From NCBI GenBank assembly GCA_951640195.1, contig OX621167.1, positions 2,294,001 to 2,358,000 of the forward strand: a stretch of DNA of 64,000 nucleotides. Direction: 5' to 3'. Positions 22,648-36,510 of the stretch are shown in pieces (position 1 is the first letter of the stretch; the number at the start of each line of letters is the position of its first letter). The DNA comes from Porpolomopsis calyptriformis (Eukaryota; Basidiomycota; Agaricomycetes; Agaricales; Hygrophoraceae). Under the pieces are notes generated by a model. That model was not told where the DNA came from and did no database searches. It saw only the letters and a program-made list of their open reading frames with translations. Position numbers and translations under genes: made by a program.

Positions 22648-23409
22648 TTAATGTCCGGCAGATGCTTTTCCGTTTCCCTTCTTGAAGTTGCCCGCGTTGG
22701 CATTGGCCTGGCCTTGTGCCATTCTCTGAGAATTAGCTTGAGCTTTCGCTTGCCTGCTCGCGTCATTCGCGGCTATATTGGCGGCTTTGCGGTCCTGCTT
22801 GGATGTCGCAGGCAACGATTGTTCCTTGCCGGTGTTGATAGAATGCTTCAACCTGGCGCCCACCTACGAACAGAGAGATTAGATGCGGTGTATCAGGTTG
22901 GCAAAATATACTTGCAGTTTTCGGGTCTGGGGTGGTTCCATGAGGGATACTGACTTGACCGACGGTACTGGGCTGCCCTTTGCCCACGTGGTTGAGCTGC
23001 ACGGCTACTTTGCCTGCTTGACGATCGCTGCTGGGCTGCTGTCGGTCGAGGTGGAAGGCGTTATTATCATGGACTGTTCTGGCCGAAGATCCAGGGGAAG
23101 ATGCGGCGGAAAGTTTGTGGCTGCCGGCACTGTCCACGAAGCCTTTCGCGGCGGTCTTACCGCCAGTGCCTAAATTGGCAAACTATCGAACAAAACATAG
23201 AGTGAGAGGTGTTCTACCAGATAACGAGGAGAATCGCTTACGCCAGCGCGTGCTTGAAGGGCACTAAAATCATAGTCGTCGAGCCCTCTGACCTCAAAGT
23301 CATCAAATACATCGAGACCCCTACTCTCGACGTCATTGAGCGACCGCCACACGGGGGAAGCAAAGGCAAGGGTAGAAAAAGCAAGGACAAGAGTCTTGAG
23401 TACGAACAT
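22648..23409 (-). CDS. Secreted low-complexity protein, 203 aa
   Basis: Three exons keep frame: 23409-23242, 23182-22955 and 22863-22648. A typical signal peptide (MFVLKTLVLAFSTLAFASPV) opens it, with likely cleavage after AFA or FAS. Asp/Gly-rich segments (RGLDVFDDFEVRGLDDYDF) follow, then a Ser/Gln-rich middle and an Ala/Asn/Gln/Lys-rich tail (AKAQANSQRMAQGQANANAG). Only one exon-sized low-complexity domain per exon is visible; there is no cysteine framework and no catalytic motif. A TATA box lies 92 bp before the ATG. It is probably extracellular or wall-associated; role unknown. Confidence 0.8.
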
Positions 23410-23831
23410 GGCAAAAAACGTCCAGCGTCTGGGTGATAGGTGTAAAGAGGGATATGGAACGACCTGCGTTGAGGGAACATCCTGACGCTTGAAGGGGGGT
23501 TTTTATACCCAAATCTCTCGCCTTTCTCGGCCCTCTGTGGCAGTATAATCAGAGTTTCGCGGTGAGACCCGTAAGCTGTATCAGGGTAGAAAAATTAGAG
23601 CGACATACATCACTGGTGCGCGTGTAAGAATTGTATTGTTATGGCAGCTTCTTGTGGGAGTGATCCTAATCACGGGCTGCGGAGTCCCTGCCCTGAGTAT
23701 CCAGAACGTAGCAACATCAAACAAGTGATAAGGCTGCAAATGCCCATTTCCGGTTTGCCCGACTCGGATGGGGAAGTGATCGATTCACGATCGGTGATCA
23801 CGTGCATTAAAGTTGTCTCGTTCTTACCATC
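23410..23831. promoter_or_regulatory. Divergent promoter region with a TATA box
   Basis: 422 bp between two start codons. GGGTATAAAAA on the minus strand (about 23500-23510) serves the secreted protein gene. No TATA box is clear for the plus-strand F-box-like gene. Confidence 0.5.
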
Positions 23832-25648
23832 ATGATGGCCAAGCCAACGTTGTCTGTCCTGCTACCAGAAATTTTCCCAGTCATCTCCGCGCACCTACCC
23901 CTCTATACTTACTCTTCCACCCTTCTTTCCCTCGCTCTCACCGACCGTAGGCTCAATGAAATCATCATACCCCACCTGCTTTACCAGTCCGTTTGGTTGG
24001 AAGGCGAGAAACGCACCTCGGACGTCCTGAGAAAGCTCAGAACGCAGGCTGAAAGTGTTGACCCACAATCTCTCCTCGAAGGGGGAAAGATACCCCTCGC
24101 ACATCACATCCGTCGACTGTGCATTTCATCCGAACTCTCCGCCGATTCTCGAGAAAGAAATGTCGATGTCATCCGCCAACTTCATGCGCTGATTGATCTC
24201 GGCTGCTTGCCTAACCTAGCCTCACTTGTGCTTCATTTGAGCGATGGATGGTACATGGATGACCAATATGCAAGGATCCAAGGATTCGGCCAACTAGACA
24301 ATGATTTTTGGGTGGCGCTCAAACAGGAATGTCCTAGGTTGAATGAAATTTCCCTCGGCGGCACAACAGATTGGGTCGGCAATCGTTGGGTGGAAGACTC
24401 GTGTTTGTTCGAATATCAGGTACTTTGATGTCTCCGAACGACCAAATCTTCATCTGACCTCCAGTCGTAGGCATTGCAGAGTTTTCGCCTTGAGTACGTG
24501 TACTATCATCCCTCGGCATCTGACGGTGGGTACATTGGGTTTCAGAAACTTCCCTCCCTCACACGTGACCAGATGTATCTTCAACGCCGGCACTGCACCG
24601 ACTATTCAGCGACCTCACTGTGAATTCACCATTCCTCCATACTTTGGCACTCAATCTATACACAGAAGAGTTAATAGATGTCACCGATAAGGACGGGCTC
24701 TTTACGCAACACTTCCCGCATCTGCGGGCGTTGACTCTCCATAGGTTTACAGTCGAACGCCCAGAAATCGCCTCTGAGTTTTGGTCCCGTCATCCCAATC
24801 TGGAACTAGTCGAGTTGGACTGGGTTCTTGGCCACTGGTTTCAAAAGCTTTCAGTTGGGATACTCCCAAAATTGCGTGTTTTGCAGGTGATACATCCGTG
24901 CCTTTCTTTGCTTCCCGCACTGACGGAATCTGCAGGCTCCCTTTGACGATGCACGTATGCTCCTGCCCCTTCTTGGGGATCAACTCATCAACTTGACGAT
25001 TTCGTCTTCTATCAACGCTCAAGTGCCCTACCTTCTCCGATCTGCTCTACCGAACGGGCTTCCATCCCTTCGTAGCCTCGGTATCCGACAGCGTGACTCG
25101 AAGCGCACCACTGAAATTGGCTGGGAGGCCAGTCGGTGGCAGGAAGACGAGAATGGGAATATTTACGAGGTCAGCAAACGGAAGGCAGCAAGGCACTTTG
25201 AGGCACCTCACATTATGAGCATCGCTCGTGGCGCTCCCAACCTGGAAGAGCTTGAATTGACCGGAGAGTGTCAACCTCCGATTGTGAGAGCACGTTCTGT
25301 CCCATTCTTTAAAATCAGACTAATATGTATCCTTAGGATTCGATCGCTTCTGCCCTCTCCATGTTCTCGAACCTCAAACGTCTGTATATCTGGAGAACCA
25401 ATTATGGATTATTCCAGCAATTTGTTCCGTACGGCATGAAGCGCACTTTTTTGGAAGACGCGCGCGAGTTTGCACTTGGTTGCCCAAGTTTGGAGTCCGT
25501 AACGGCAGTCGAGAGCAGGTCGCAAGGATACATGCATGTCTGTGCAAAAATACAACGAGGGGTTGATGGCACTTTGACCTTACGTGAGGTCACCGGCTTT
25601 GGGCGAGTGATAGGGTTGGATGACCGCGATTACCCTGACTTTTGGTGA
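23832..25648 (+). CDS. F-box/LRR-like protein, 538 aa
   Basis: Five exons keep frame: 23832-24419, 24471-24525, 24573-24886, 24936-25283 and 25337-25648. The N-terminus (LPEIFPVISAHLPLYTYSST, then LLSLALTDRRLNEIIIPHLL) is a degenerate F-box of the type common in Agaricomycetes. The rest holds spaced Leu-rich strands (PNLASLVLHLSD, PHLRALTLH, PNLEELELTGE, SNLKRLYIW) like an LRR solenoid. F-box proteins are Skp1-Cullin ubiquitin-ligase adaptors; the target cannot be inferred. It belongs to a large, fast-evolving lineage-specific family. Confidence 0.8.
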
Positions 25649-26300
25649 TTTATCTTTATATGTAGTTTCGACGTGTGATGCATCTATTTATTTTGTCTGT
25701 TCTTGAACCAATTCTTGAATAGTTCCATCTTTTGCCCCGATGCGATCGACCTTGGCATCTGATGAGTTCGCCAGCACAACAAGGATTCACAAGCGCTTCT
25801 CTATGACTTGGCGAACAGCATCTGAACAGCCAAAACTAAAAAGGATGCTCCGCGCATGTTTTGAAAGGTTCGCTGCCGTGACGACCCTGAGACTAGCCGG
25901 TGGTACGTACAACGCGACCACAGAGACCGAATTTACCGAATGTTGGACAACAACAGTAAGTGGGTGTACGCCTCAAATAGATATTTCCGGGTGCCTGAGA
26001 GTTAAGCAGCCTGGGACATTGCCACCTACAAAGGCCGTGGTGACAAAAGCTTATTAGATTGTTGCTATCATGGCCGGAGGTTTGGCATCTACAGGGTAGC
26101 AAGTCAATTGGGCAGTGCTTTATCATGGAACATTTCGGGGAGAGGCCGTGTCCCTTACCAAGATTAATTACGCGACTAATTCATCCATATCATCTCGCAG
26201 AGAATGGCGGGAGTGGTGCGAGTGGTGGTGCGAGTGGTGGTTCAGGTGGATGCCAAGGCAGAGGGCAAGAGCCTCTTGCCTTTTTGAGTCACTCTTTACC
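25649..26300. other. Intergenic, no supported gene
   Basis: Holds the 3' region of the F-box-like gene and the promoter of the fusion gene. An open frame at 25740-26057 lacks family or splice support. A short GGTGGTGCGAGT-type direct repeat lies at 26210-26250. Confidence 0.45.
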
Positions 26301-28929
<2,629 letters not shown>

Positions 28930-29032
28930 CAAAAAATTGTGACATAGCCTCCAAACCAACTTCTGTGGTAACAATAAACGATCAATTGTTCTCTGCACAC
29001 GAGTGAATCAGTCTTTGCTGCTTGCCACCACA

Positions 29033-30870
29033 ATGGTCACTCCACAACATTTCCCGACAGATGGTTATCGAACAGAAACCTCTGACGTCCAAGCAGCGAC
29101 CGAGGAGACCTTGCTCAAACATGTTCCAGACGGATCGGCCTCAGACACACCGGCCGCGTTGCAAAGAAACTTGCATGTCACGTTTATTTTGAAAAATCTT
29201 ATTCAAGGCTTTCCATCAAGATACACCAGCCAAGATGCCAGCCAACCCTGGCTTATGTTCTGGTCGCTGCAGGGTTTCAGCATACTTCAAGTTGGGATAG
29301 ATCCGAACAGCAAGCAGAGGTATATGTGTACTCATTCTTCTCGAAATCGATGGAAATGAAACCATGGGCGCGTAGAGCGATCGATACGATAATGACATGG
29401 CAGCATCCAGACGGCGGATTTGGCGGAGGCCCAGGACAGTCACCGCACCTGTTGCCGACGTACGCTGCCGTTTGTGCTCTTGCTAATGTTGGACGACCTG
29501 GACCGGGAGGCGGTTGGGACCAAATTAATCGGTGAGTACCCACCGCAATGATATCTCAGTGCAGCTGGTTAATATTTGCCACAAGCGAAAAGATGTATGA
29601 GTTTTTCATGTCTCTCAAGCAACCCGACGGTTCCTTTTTAGTAACGCATCACGCCGAGGTTGACGTCCGGTTCGTATTTCATAGTCGAATTCTCGTTTCG
29701 TACGTACATTTTCAGACTTTAACAGTGGACTCTATTGTCTGCTGGTCACCGCTCACCTGCTGAATCTACTCACTCCGGAGCTGGTGAACGGGACGGCGGG
29801 TTTCATTGCATCCTGTCAAACATATGAAGGCGGATTCTCTTCCGCATCGCAACCGTACTATTCCCAAGAGTCGCCTAGTGCTCCCGTGCTTTTGCCTGAG
29901 CCCCGTCCCCCTCTCGGAGAAGCCCATGGAGGGTACACGTTCTGTGCTCTCGCATCCTGGGTCATGCTTCAGCCTTTTATTCACGCCGAAACGATGAAGC
30001 CGAGCATCAATCTCAAGACACTTCTCCGATGGTTGGCGCAGATGCAAGGCGCAGAAATTGAACTCGGTGGCTTCAAAGGTCGGACCAACAAGCTCGTTGA
30101 TGGTTGTTATTCCTGGTGGGTTGGCGGGTCATTTGCCCTGCTGGAAGCGTTGGGGCTCGGTGGAAGCCGAGGACTTGACCCAGACCATGACCTTCCCCTA
30201 TGTGATGATGACACATGGGGTGATGATGCTGACGGTCCGTTCAACTCCACAAAGCATCATTAAACTTCTGATATCCGTCCCAGATTCGGTTCTCAATCGC
30301 AAGGCATTACAAGAGTACATTCTTTATGCTGGGCAACATCCAGCGGGCGGGTTGAGAGACAAGCCTCCCAAGTACGTCACTGGATATTACAGTTCAATCA
30401 TGCCACTTACATACAAGTTGTGTGCAGATCGCCTGATGCATATCACACTTTATCCAGTTTGGCAGGTTTGTCTTTGGCGCAACATCATGTGTATCCCTCT
30501 CCTGCTCGACGGTCAGCCCTTTCAAGTGCTTGGATATCTTCCAAGAGTAAGAATTGATGTTGACTTCAATATGTCGTACTTATTCCTTTGCCACATCAAG
30601 ATACCCCTTCGGATGGCCTTCGTAAATTGGCATTCATAGAGGCGCTTTCTTGGACAGAAGAAGAGGGGGCATCACTATATGTGGGAGGCCCAGCTAACCG
30701 ACTTGTACGTTCTTCATATACCTCCTTGTGTTGAGCGGCAGACTAAGTTTGGGATGGCACAGAATGCCACGCATCCATTGTTTAACCTGACCATTACGCA
30801 TACTGAGACAATGATGTCTCATTTTTACCGTCAAACATTGCCTGCTAGATCATTCAGAAAGATGTCATGA
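29033..30870 (+). CDS. RAM1: Protein farnesyltransferase beta subunit, 491 aa
   Basis: Eight exons keep frame: 29033-29319, 29376-29531, 29586-29669, 29726-30234, 30284-30371, 30428-30546, 30601-30704, 30742-30870. It pairs with the alpha subunit to farnesylate CAAX proteins such as Ras and mating pheromone. Prenyltransferase repeats are clear: PDGGFGGGPGQSPHLLPTYA, QPDGSFLVTHHAEVDVR, CQTYEGGFSS, EAHGGYTFCALASWV, KLVDGCYSWWVGGS, HPAGGLRDKPPK, DAYHTLSSLAGLS. Zinc ligands are visible as Asp-x-Cys in VDGCYSW and the His of AYHTL. The end reads HPLFNLTITHTETMMSHFY. It starts 104 bp after the fusion gene's stop, so its promoter is short. Length is close to the fungal norm. Confidence 0.95.
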
Positions 30871-31287
30871 GTTGCTATTTGGTAGATTATAATTAGTTTT
30901 GACGGCGTGGACGTTGAATGAAAGCATTGGGTAAAATGATTCATTACGAGTGAAGCAGTCGTCATTTCATTTCCATGATGGGAGGAAGGAACGGGAAAGG
31001 GGGAACATGCCTTGTTCCCCACAGCCATCTTGGTATACAGTTGATTGTCTCGTACTGCCTAGGTTTTGGTACGTTCACAGCCAAATTGCCATCTCGTAAT
31101 GCATAAATCTCATATTGCATAGACTTTAGGCCTGAACAGAAGTTATGCAGTATGTGATAATCCAATCTGCACCTATTCGAGCTCGTTGTGGTCTGTTCCC
31201 GTTTTGTGGTGGAATGCTGTGTCTTATCGCTTGTTGGATCCCACCAAGCTCGCCAACTCTGATTAGCGAGCTTTGAGCGGCCAACTG
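30871..31287. other. Intergenic; left edge of the tandem duplication
   Basis: No gene seen. The duplicated unit begins about 31171 (ACCTATTCGAGCTCGTTGTGG), so the last 117 bp are the copied promoter of the C2/TPR gene. Confidence 0.5.
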
Positions 31288-33486
31288 ATGGCTACTACCA
31301 CTAGTAACCCGTGAGTTCGGCCGTTCGAATTTGCTGCTCTATGATCACTCAAGGCCTGATCCAGACCTTCGCCAGCGGCGATTACCGTGAAAATTCTTGG
31401 TGAGACACGTCAAGTTTGCTTGGCTGTGATAGCACTTTGCACTTTGACCCATTGAACGAAACAGATATCAAATGCCTCGGCCTCTCCCGAGCTTCATTTC
31501 TAAACATACCTCGCAAATACTATGTAAGACTGACGCTCGACGGCTCCACAAGGGAAACGCCGTTCTCGTCAGGAGGATCCTGCTCGGAAGCGATATATTT
31601 GTGAGCTTACGCGGAATATTGTTATTCAGAAATCTGATGCCGGAAAAGTGATACGTCTATGACATCCATTCTCACTTTCCATGTCTTCGCTCATCGAACC
31701 GTCGGTCGTGATAAGTTGATCGGTTCAGCGAGCGGAAGGATCGATTCGCTTCTCGAGGCAGGAGCTTCTGGAGGTCTGTCATGTTCTTATCATATTGGTG
31801 CTATTCTTATGACCTCATTATCAGCAATCACTCACGAACTCCACAACGAAGCTGCTCCTGGCATGTCGACCAAAACTCAGACTCCTATCGAATTCTCTAT
31901 CACGACTATGGGCACCGCTGCAAATGCGTCTTGGTCGGAGATGGCGGAAGGTGCTGCTACGTCTGCCGCGTCTGCGTCGTTCCTGTCTCTAGTGGAACGT
32001 AGCATAACTGCGTGGCACTCGCTCACCTATGTTGGTGAAGACAAGGCTTCCACCATCGAAAGGCACTCTCGGGTGCTGAGGCCTCAGCTCCGTGGAAACC
32101 CTCATAGAAAATCAACAATTCTGGTTTTTTCAGCTTAGAGAATCATTCGTCCGACAGAAGGTTTTGATGAAGTGGGATCCGGCCCGCTTGGACGAATACA
32201 TCCTCCCCGTTAATTACGGTTTTGTTAACAAGAGGGACTGCTTCTTCATCAGCCACTACTGGCATACTCGAGAACATCCCGACCCCAAGGGACACGATAT
32301 GCGCCTATTTCAGGAGGACCTTGCAAATACAGAGTGGTCTTATGTTTGGGTGGATTGGACATGCCTGCCGCAGGCTCCACGAAGCGAAGTGCAGCAGGCC
32401 TACTTCCAGATAAAACTTGAAGGTATTCCCATGCTTATACGGAACTGTGGCTTTGAATGTAGGTATTCCGCCTTTCAACCCCGTGCATGGATCCTCTTCG
32501 AGGTAGCGGTGTTTATGCTCACCCAAACGAGCTATACACTCACTCTTGATCTAAAGCCTTTCATTTCCCATGTGATGGAAATGTCGGGCAAGGGAGTCCA
32601 CGCTGTCATTTCCAATCGTCGGTATGCTTGTACTGAAGGAAACGACTTGCAGCTCATCACTGGGTGGTTAGAGCTGCTTATTATGCTAGCAAAGGCTGTT
32701 CCCGACATCCCCAAAAGATGGGAGATCCTTGACTTTGCTGAAAGAAGCGACGTGGGATCATTTTCCAACCCAGAGTATGGGATTGAAATTGACAAGAGAC
32801 TTTCTCCTCATCCTGGTCTATCCATCTCACTCAACAATCCCGCTACTGCCCTTTCTGGGCGATTCCACGAGACAGGCCCCATTGAGGAGGCAATTCCTCT
32901 GGCCCGAGAAGCACTCAAGCTGCGACATGCAACCCACCCTGATCGTCCAAACATGCTCGACAACCTCGCTTCTAGCCTTTACACGCGATTCAGCCAAACA
33001 AGCCGCACCGAGGACATCGAGGAGGCAGTTGTGCTCTTCCGAGAAGCACTTGAGCTGCGACTTTCTCCCCATCCTGGTCGATCCACCTCACTTAACAATC
33101 TTGCTACTGCCCTTTCTAGGCGATTCCCCAAGACAGGCCACATCGAGGACATTGAGGAGGCAATTACACTGTACCGGGGAGCACTCGAGCTACGAGCTAC
33201 TCCCCATCCCCAACGATCTACCTCACTTTGCGACCTTGCTACTGCCCTTTTTACGCGGTTCGACCAGACAGGCCATGTTGAGGATCTCGAGGAAGTAGTT
33301 TCACTCCACCGAGAAGCACTCAAGCTGCGGCCTGTAACCCATCCTGACCGATCGAAATCACTCAACTATCTTTCTGTCGCCCTTTCTAGACGATTCCACG
33401 AGACAGGCCACATCGAGGACAAGGAGGAGGCAGGTAAGCTCTTCCAAGAGATGCTCCCAGAACGTGATACTGTCAGGAAGGCATGA
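31288..33486 (+). pseudogene. C2/TPR gene, copy 1, frameshifted
   Basis: Same exon plan as copy 2, starting with MATTTSNP at 31288 and a GTGAGT donor. In the last exon, copy 1 reads GGTGCTGAGGCCTCAGC where copy 2 has two more bases (GAGAGGCC); after 32080 the frame shifts and stops at 32138. The downstream frame (32092-33486) stays open through the FISHYWHTREHPDP-type domain and five TPR-like units, so it is recently broken or the two halves are expressed apart. It keeps the C2-like domain and about 150 further residues. Sequencing error would be the trivial alternative. Confidence 0.8.
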
Positions 33487-33774
33487 ACTACTTCACTCTT
33501 TCTATCAAGTACATTAGGGAGAAAAGGTGCAAAGGCAAGGAGCAAATCTTTTTGACTAAGTGTGTCATTGAGTGGTGGTGTGTCATTGACGCATTGATTA
33601 CTGTATGCAAACTGCTGTAAGACTGAGTTAAGATGACATAAGATTATCGGTGTTTTCCTGATGCGCCCTGTACACCTATTCGAGCTCGTTGTGGCCGTTT
33701 TGTGGGATACCACGTGGAATTCTCGCTTGTGGGATCCCACCAAGCTTGCCAAGCGAATGTCGAGCGGCCAACCG

Positions 33775-35946
33775 ATGGCCACTACTACTAGTAACCCGTA
33801 AGTTCGGTCGTTCGGATTTGCGGCTCTATGATCACTCAAAGCCTGATCCAGCCCTCCGCCAGCGGCAATTACCGTGAAAATCTTTGGTGAGATACATGAT
33901 AGCACTTGGCACTTTGACCCATTGAACGAAACAGATATCAAATGCCTCGGCCTCTCCCGAGCTTCATTTCTAAACATACCTCACAAATACTATGTAAGAC
34001 TGACACTCGACGGCTCCACAAGGAAAACGCCGTTCTCGTCAGGAGGATCCTGGACGGAGGCGATATGTTTGTAAGCTTACGCGGAATATTGTTATTCAAA
34101 AATCTGATACCGGAAAAGTGATACGTCTATGACATCCATTCTCACTTTCCATGTCTTCGCTCATCGAACCGTCGGTCGTGATAAGTTGATCGGTTCAGCG
34201 AGCGGAAGGATCGATTCGCTTCTCGAGGTAGGAGCTTCGGGAGGTCTGTCATGTTCTTATCATATTGGTGCTATTCTTATGACCTCACTATCAGCAATCA
34301 CTCACGAACTCCACAACGAAGCTGCTCCTGGCATGTCGACCAAAACTCAGACTCCTATCGAATTCTCTATCACGACTATGGGCACCGCTGCAAATGCGTC
34401 TTGGTCGGAAATGGCGGAAGGTGCTGCTACGTCTGCCGCGTCTGCGTCGTTCCTGTCTCTAGTGGAACGTAGCATAACTGCGTGGCACTCGCTCACCTAT
34501 GTTGGTGAAGACAAGGCTTCCACCATCGAAAGGCACTCTCGGGTGCTGAGAGGCCTCAGCTCCGTGGAGACCCTCATAGAAAATCAACAATTCTGGTTTT
34601 TCCAACTTAGAGAATCATTCGTCCGACAGAAGGTTTTGATGAAGTGGGATCCGGCCCGCTTGGACGAATACATCCTCCTCCCCGTTAATTACGGTTTTGT
34701 TAACAAGAGGGACTGCTTCTTCATCAGCCACTACTGGCATACTCGAGAACATCCCGACCCCAAAGGACATGATATACGCCTCTTTCAGGAGGACCTTGCA
34801 AATACAGAGTGGTCTTATGTTTGGGTGGATTGGACATGCCTGCCGCAGGCTCCACGAAGCGAGGCGCAGCAGGCCTACGTCCAGATAAAACTTGAAGGCA
34901 TTCCCATGCTCATACGGAACTGTGGCTTTGAATGGAGGTATTCCGCCTTTCGACCCCGTGCATGGATCCTCTTCGAGGTAGCGGTGTTTATGCTCACCCA
35001 AACGAGCTATACGATCACTCCTGATCTAAAGCCATTCATTACCCATGTGATGGAAATGTTGGGCAAGGGAGTTCAAGCTGTCATTTCTAATCATCGGTAT
35101 GCTTGTACCGAAGGAAGCGACTTGCAGCTCATCACTGGGTGGTTAGAGCTGCATATTATGCTAGCAAAAACCGTTCCCGATATCCCCCAAAGACGGGAGA
35201 TCCTTGACTTTGCTGAAAGAAGCAACGTGGGATCATATTCCAACCCAGAGTATGGGATTGAAATTAACAAGCGACTTTCTCCCCCTCCTGGTCGATCCAT
35301 CTCACTCGGCAATTTCGCTTCTGGCCTTTCTCACGTCAAGGACATTGAGAAGGCAATTGCACTGGCCCGAAAAACACTCAAGCTGCGACCTGCGACCCAT
35401 CCTGATCATTCAAACGCGCTCGATGACCTCGCTTCTATCCTTTACATGCGATTCGGCCAAACAAGCCGCATTGAGGACATCGAGGAGGTAGTAGCGCTCT
35501 TCCGAGAAGCACTTGGGCTGCGACCTTCTCCCCATCCTGGTCGATCCATCTCACTTGGCAATCTTGCGACTGCCCTTTCTAGGCGATTCCCCATGACAGG
35601 CCACATCGAGGACATTGAGGAGGCAATTACACTATACCGAGAAGCACTCGAGCTACGACCTACTCCCCATCCCCAACGACCTACCTCACTTTGCGACCTT
35701 GCTACTGCCCTTTTTACGCGGTTCGACCAGACACGCCACATCGAGGATCTCGAGGAAACAGTTTCACTCCACCGAGAAGCACTCAAGCTGCGGCCTGTAA
35801 CCCATCCTGACCGATCGAAATCACTCAACTATCTTTCTGTCGCCCTTTCTAGACGATTCCGCGAGGCAGGCCACATCGAGGACAAGGAGGAGGCAGGTAA
35901 GCTCTTCCAAGAGATGCTCGAGCTGCGACCTGCTCCCAAAACGTGA
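33775..35946 (+). CDS. C2 / HET-TIR-like / TPR protein, copy 2, 656 aa
   Basis: Five exons keep frame: 33775-33797, 33852-33886, 33935-34070, 34119-34243, 34295-35946. Residues about 13-100 are C2-like (ITVKIFDIKCLGLSRASF, YYVRLTLDGSTRKTP, LTFHVFAHRTVGRDKLIGSA), a fold that often binds phospholipid. The middle (about 245-345) has FFISHYWHTREHPDPKGHD, WSYVWVDWTCLPQ and RAWILFEVAVF, the pattern of fungal HET/TIR-like recognition modules. From about 430 there are 42-residue TPR units (AITLYREALELRPTPHPQR, AVALSRRF-type), of the TPR_10/12 kind. This is an NLR-like layout without a visible nucleotide-binding domain. A role in allorecognition or defence is inference from architecture and tandem copying. 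Confidence 0.85.
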
Positions 35947-36510
35947 TACTGTCAGGAAGGTATGAACTGCTTCACTCTTTCTATAAAGTACTCAACCCCA
36001 GTGTAAAAACGACAAGAGCGAGATTGAGCGAAATCGAGAGTGGCTGATGAGATCCAGTGAGGCCTGATATCGATTGCAATGTTCACAGAATTTTTGTTAT
36101 GTTCAACGTGCTAGGTTCACGCTCCATGTTATTTACCCATGAAATACTACTGCGACTGCCAGAGATACTGCAGCGGCACCATATGTGAAGCCAAGTGAGC
36201 TACCTACAATCCGTTGACTTTCTCATGATGCATATTTGTCATAATGTATCGGTTTTTAGTAGGTCCCTTGATGGGACGCAGGAAAACAAGGTCCAAATGC
36301 ACAATGCATACAGATTAGGCATTATGAGACGTACATTGTATTCAAAATGGCGACTAGCCTGGGCCTAGAAGAAATGGTGACTTGCCTGGCCCCAAAAGAA
36401 ATGGTGACTTGCCTGGCCCCGAAAGAAATGATGACTCGGCTGGGCCTAGAAGACAATGATTTGGCATATAGAGAGAGAGAGAGAATTAATCAGAACCCAG
36501 AAGCTCCCTT
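35947..36510. other. Intergenic, with a tandem repeat
   Basis: No gene beyond the 27 bp repeat at 36357-36458. No terminal inverted repeat partnering the region downstream of the transposase gene was found here by eye. Confidence 0.45.
36357..36458. repeat. 27 bp tandem repeat, about 3.8 copies
   Basis: Units start at 36357, 36384, 36411 and 36438 (partial), each of the form GCCTGG(C/G)CC...AAGAAATGGTGACTT. The array lies 53 bp before the transposase ATG and is open in a frame that does not join the transposase. Confidence 0.8.

Larger units (their letters stand above)
31171..35990 (+). repeat. Tandem duplication of a C2/TPR gene (period about 2.49 kb)
   Basis: About 31171-33515 and 33670-35990 are close copies covering promoter, all exons and introns. 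Start codons lie 2487 bp apart. The copies differ by scattered substitutions, a 2-bp deletion in copy 1 (near 32080), a 3-bp in-frame difference near 32204, and length changes in the first TPR units. Confidence 0.93.

Noticed and set aside
25740..26057. 105-codon plus-strand open frame between the F-box-like and fusion genes
   Set aside because: No family, no splice context, and composition like intergenic sequence.
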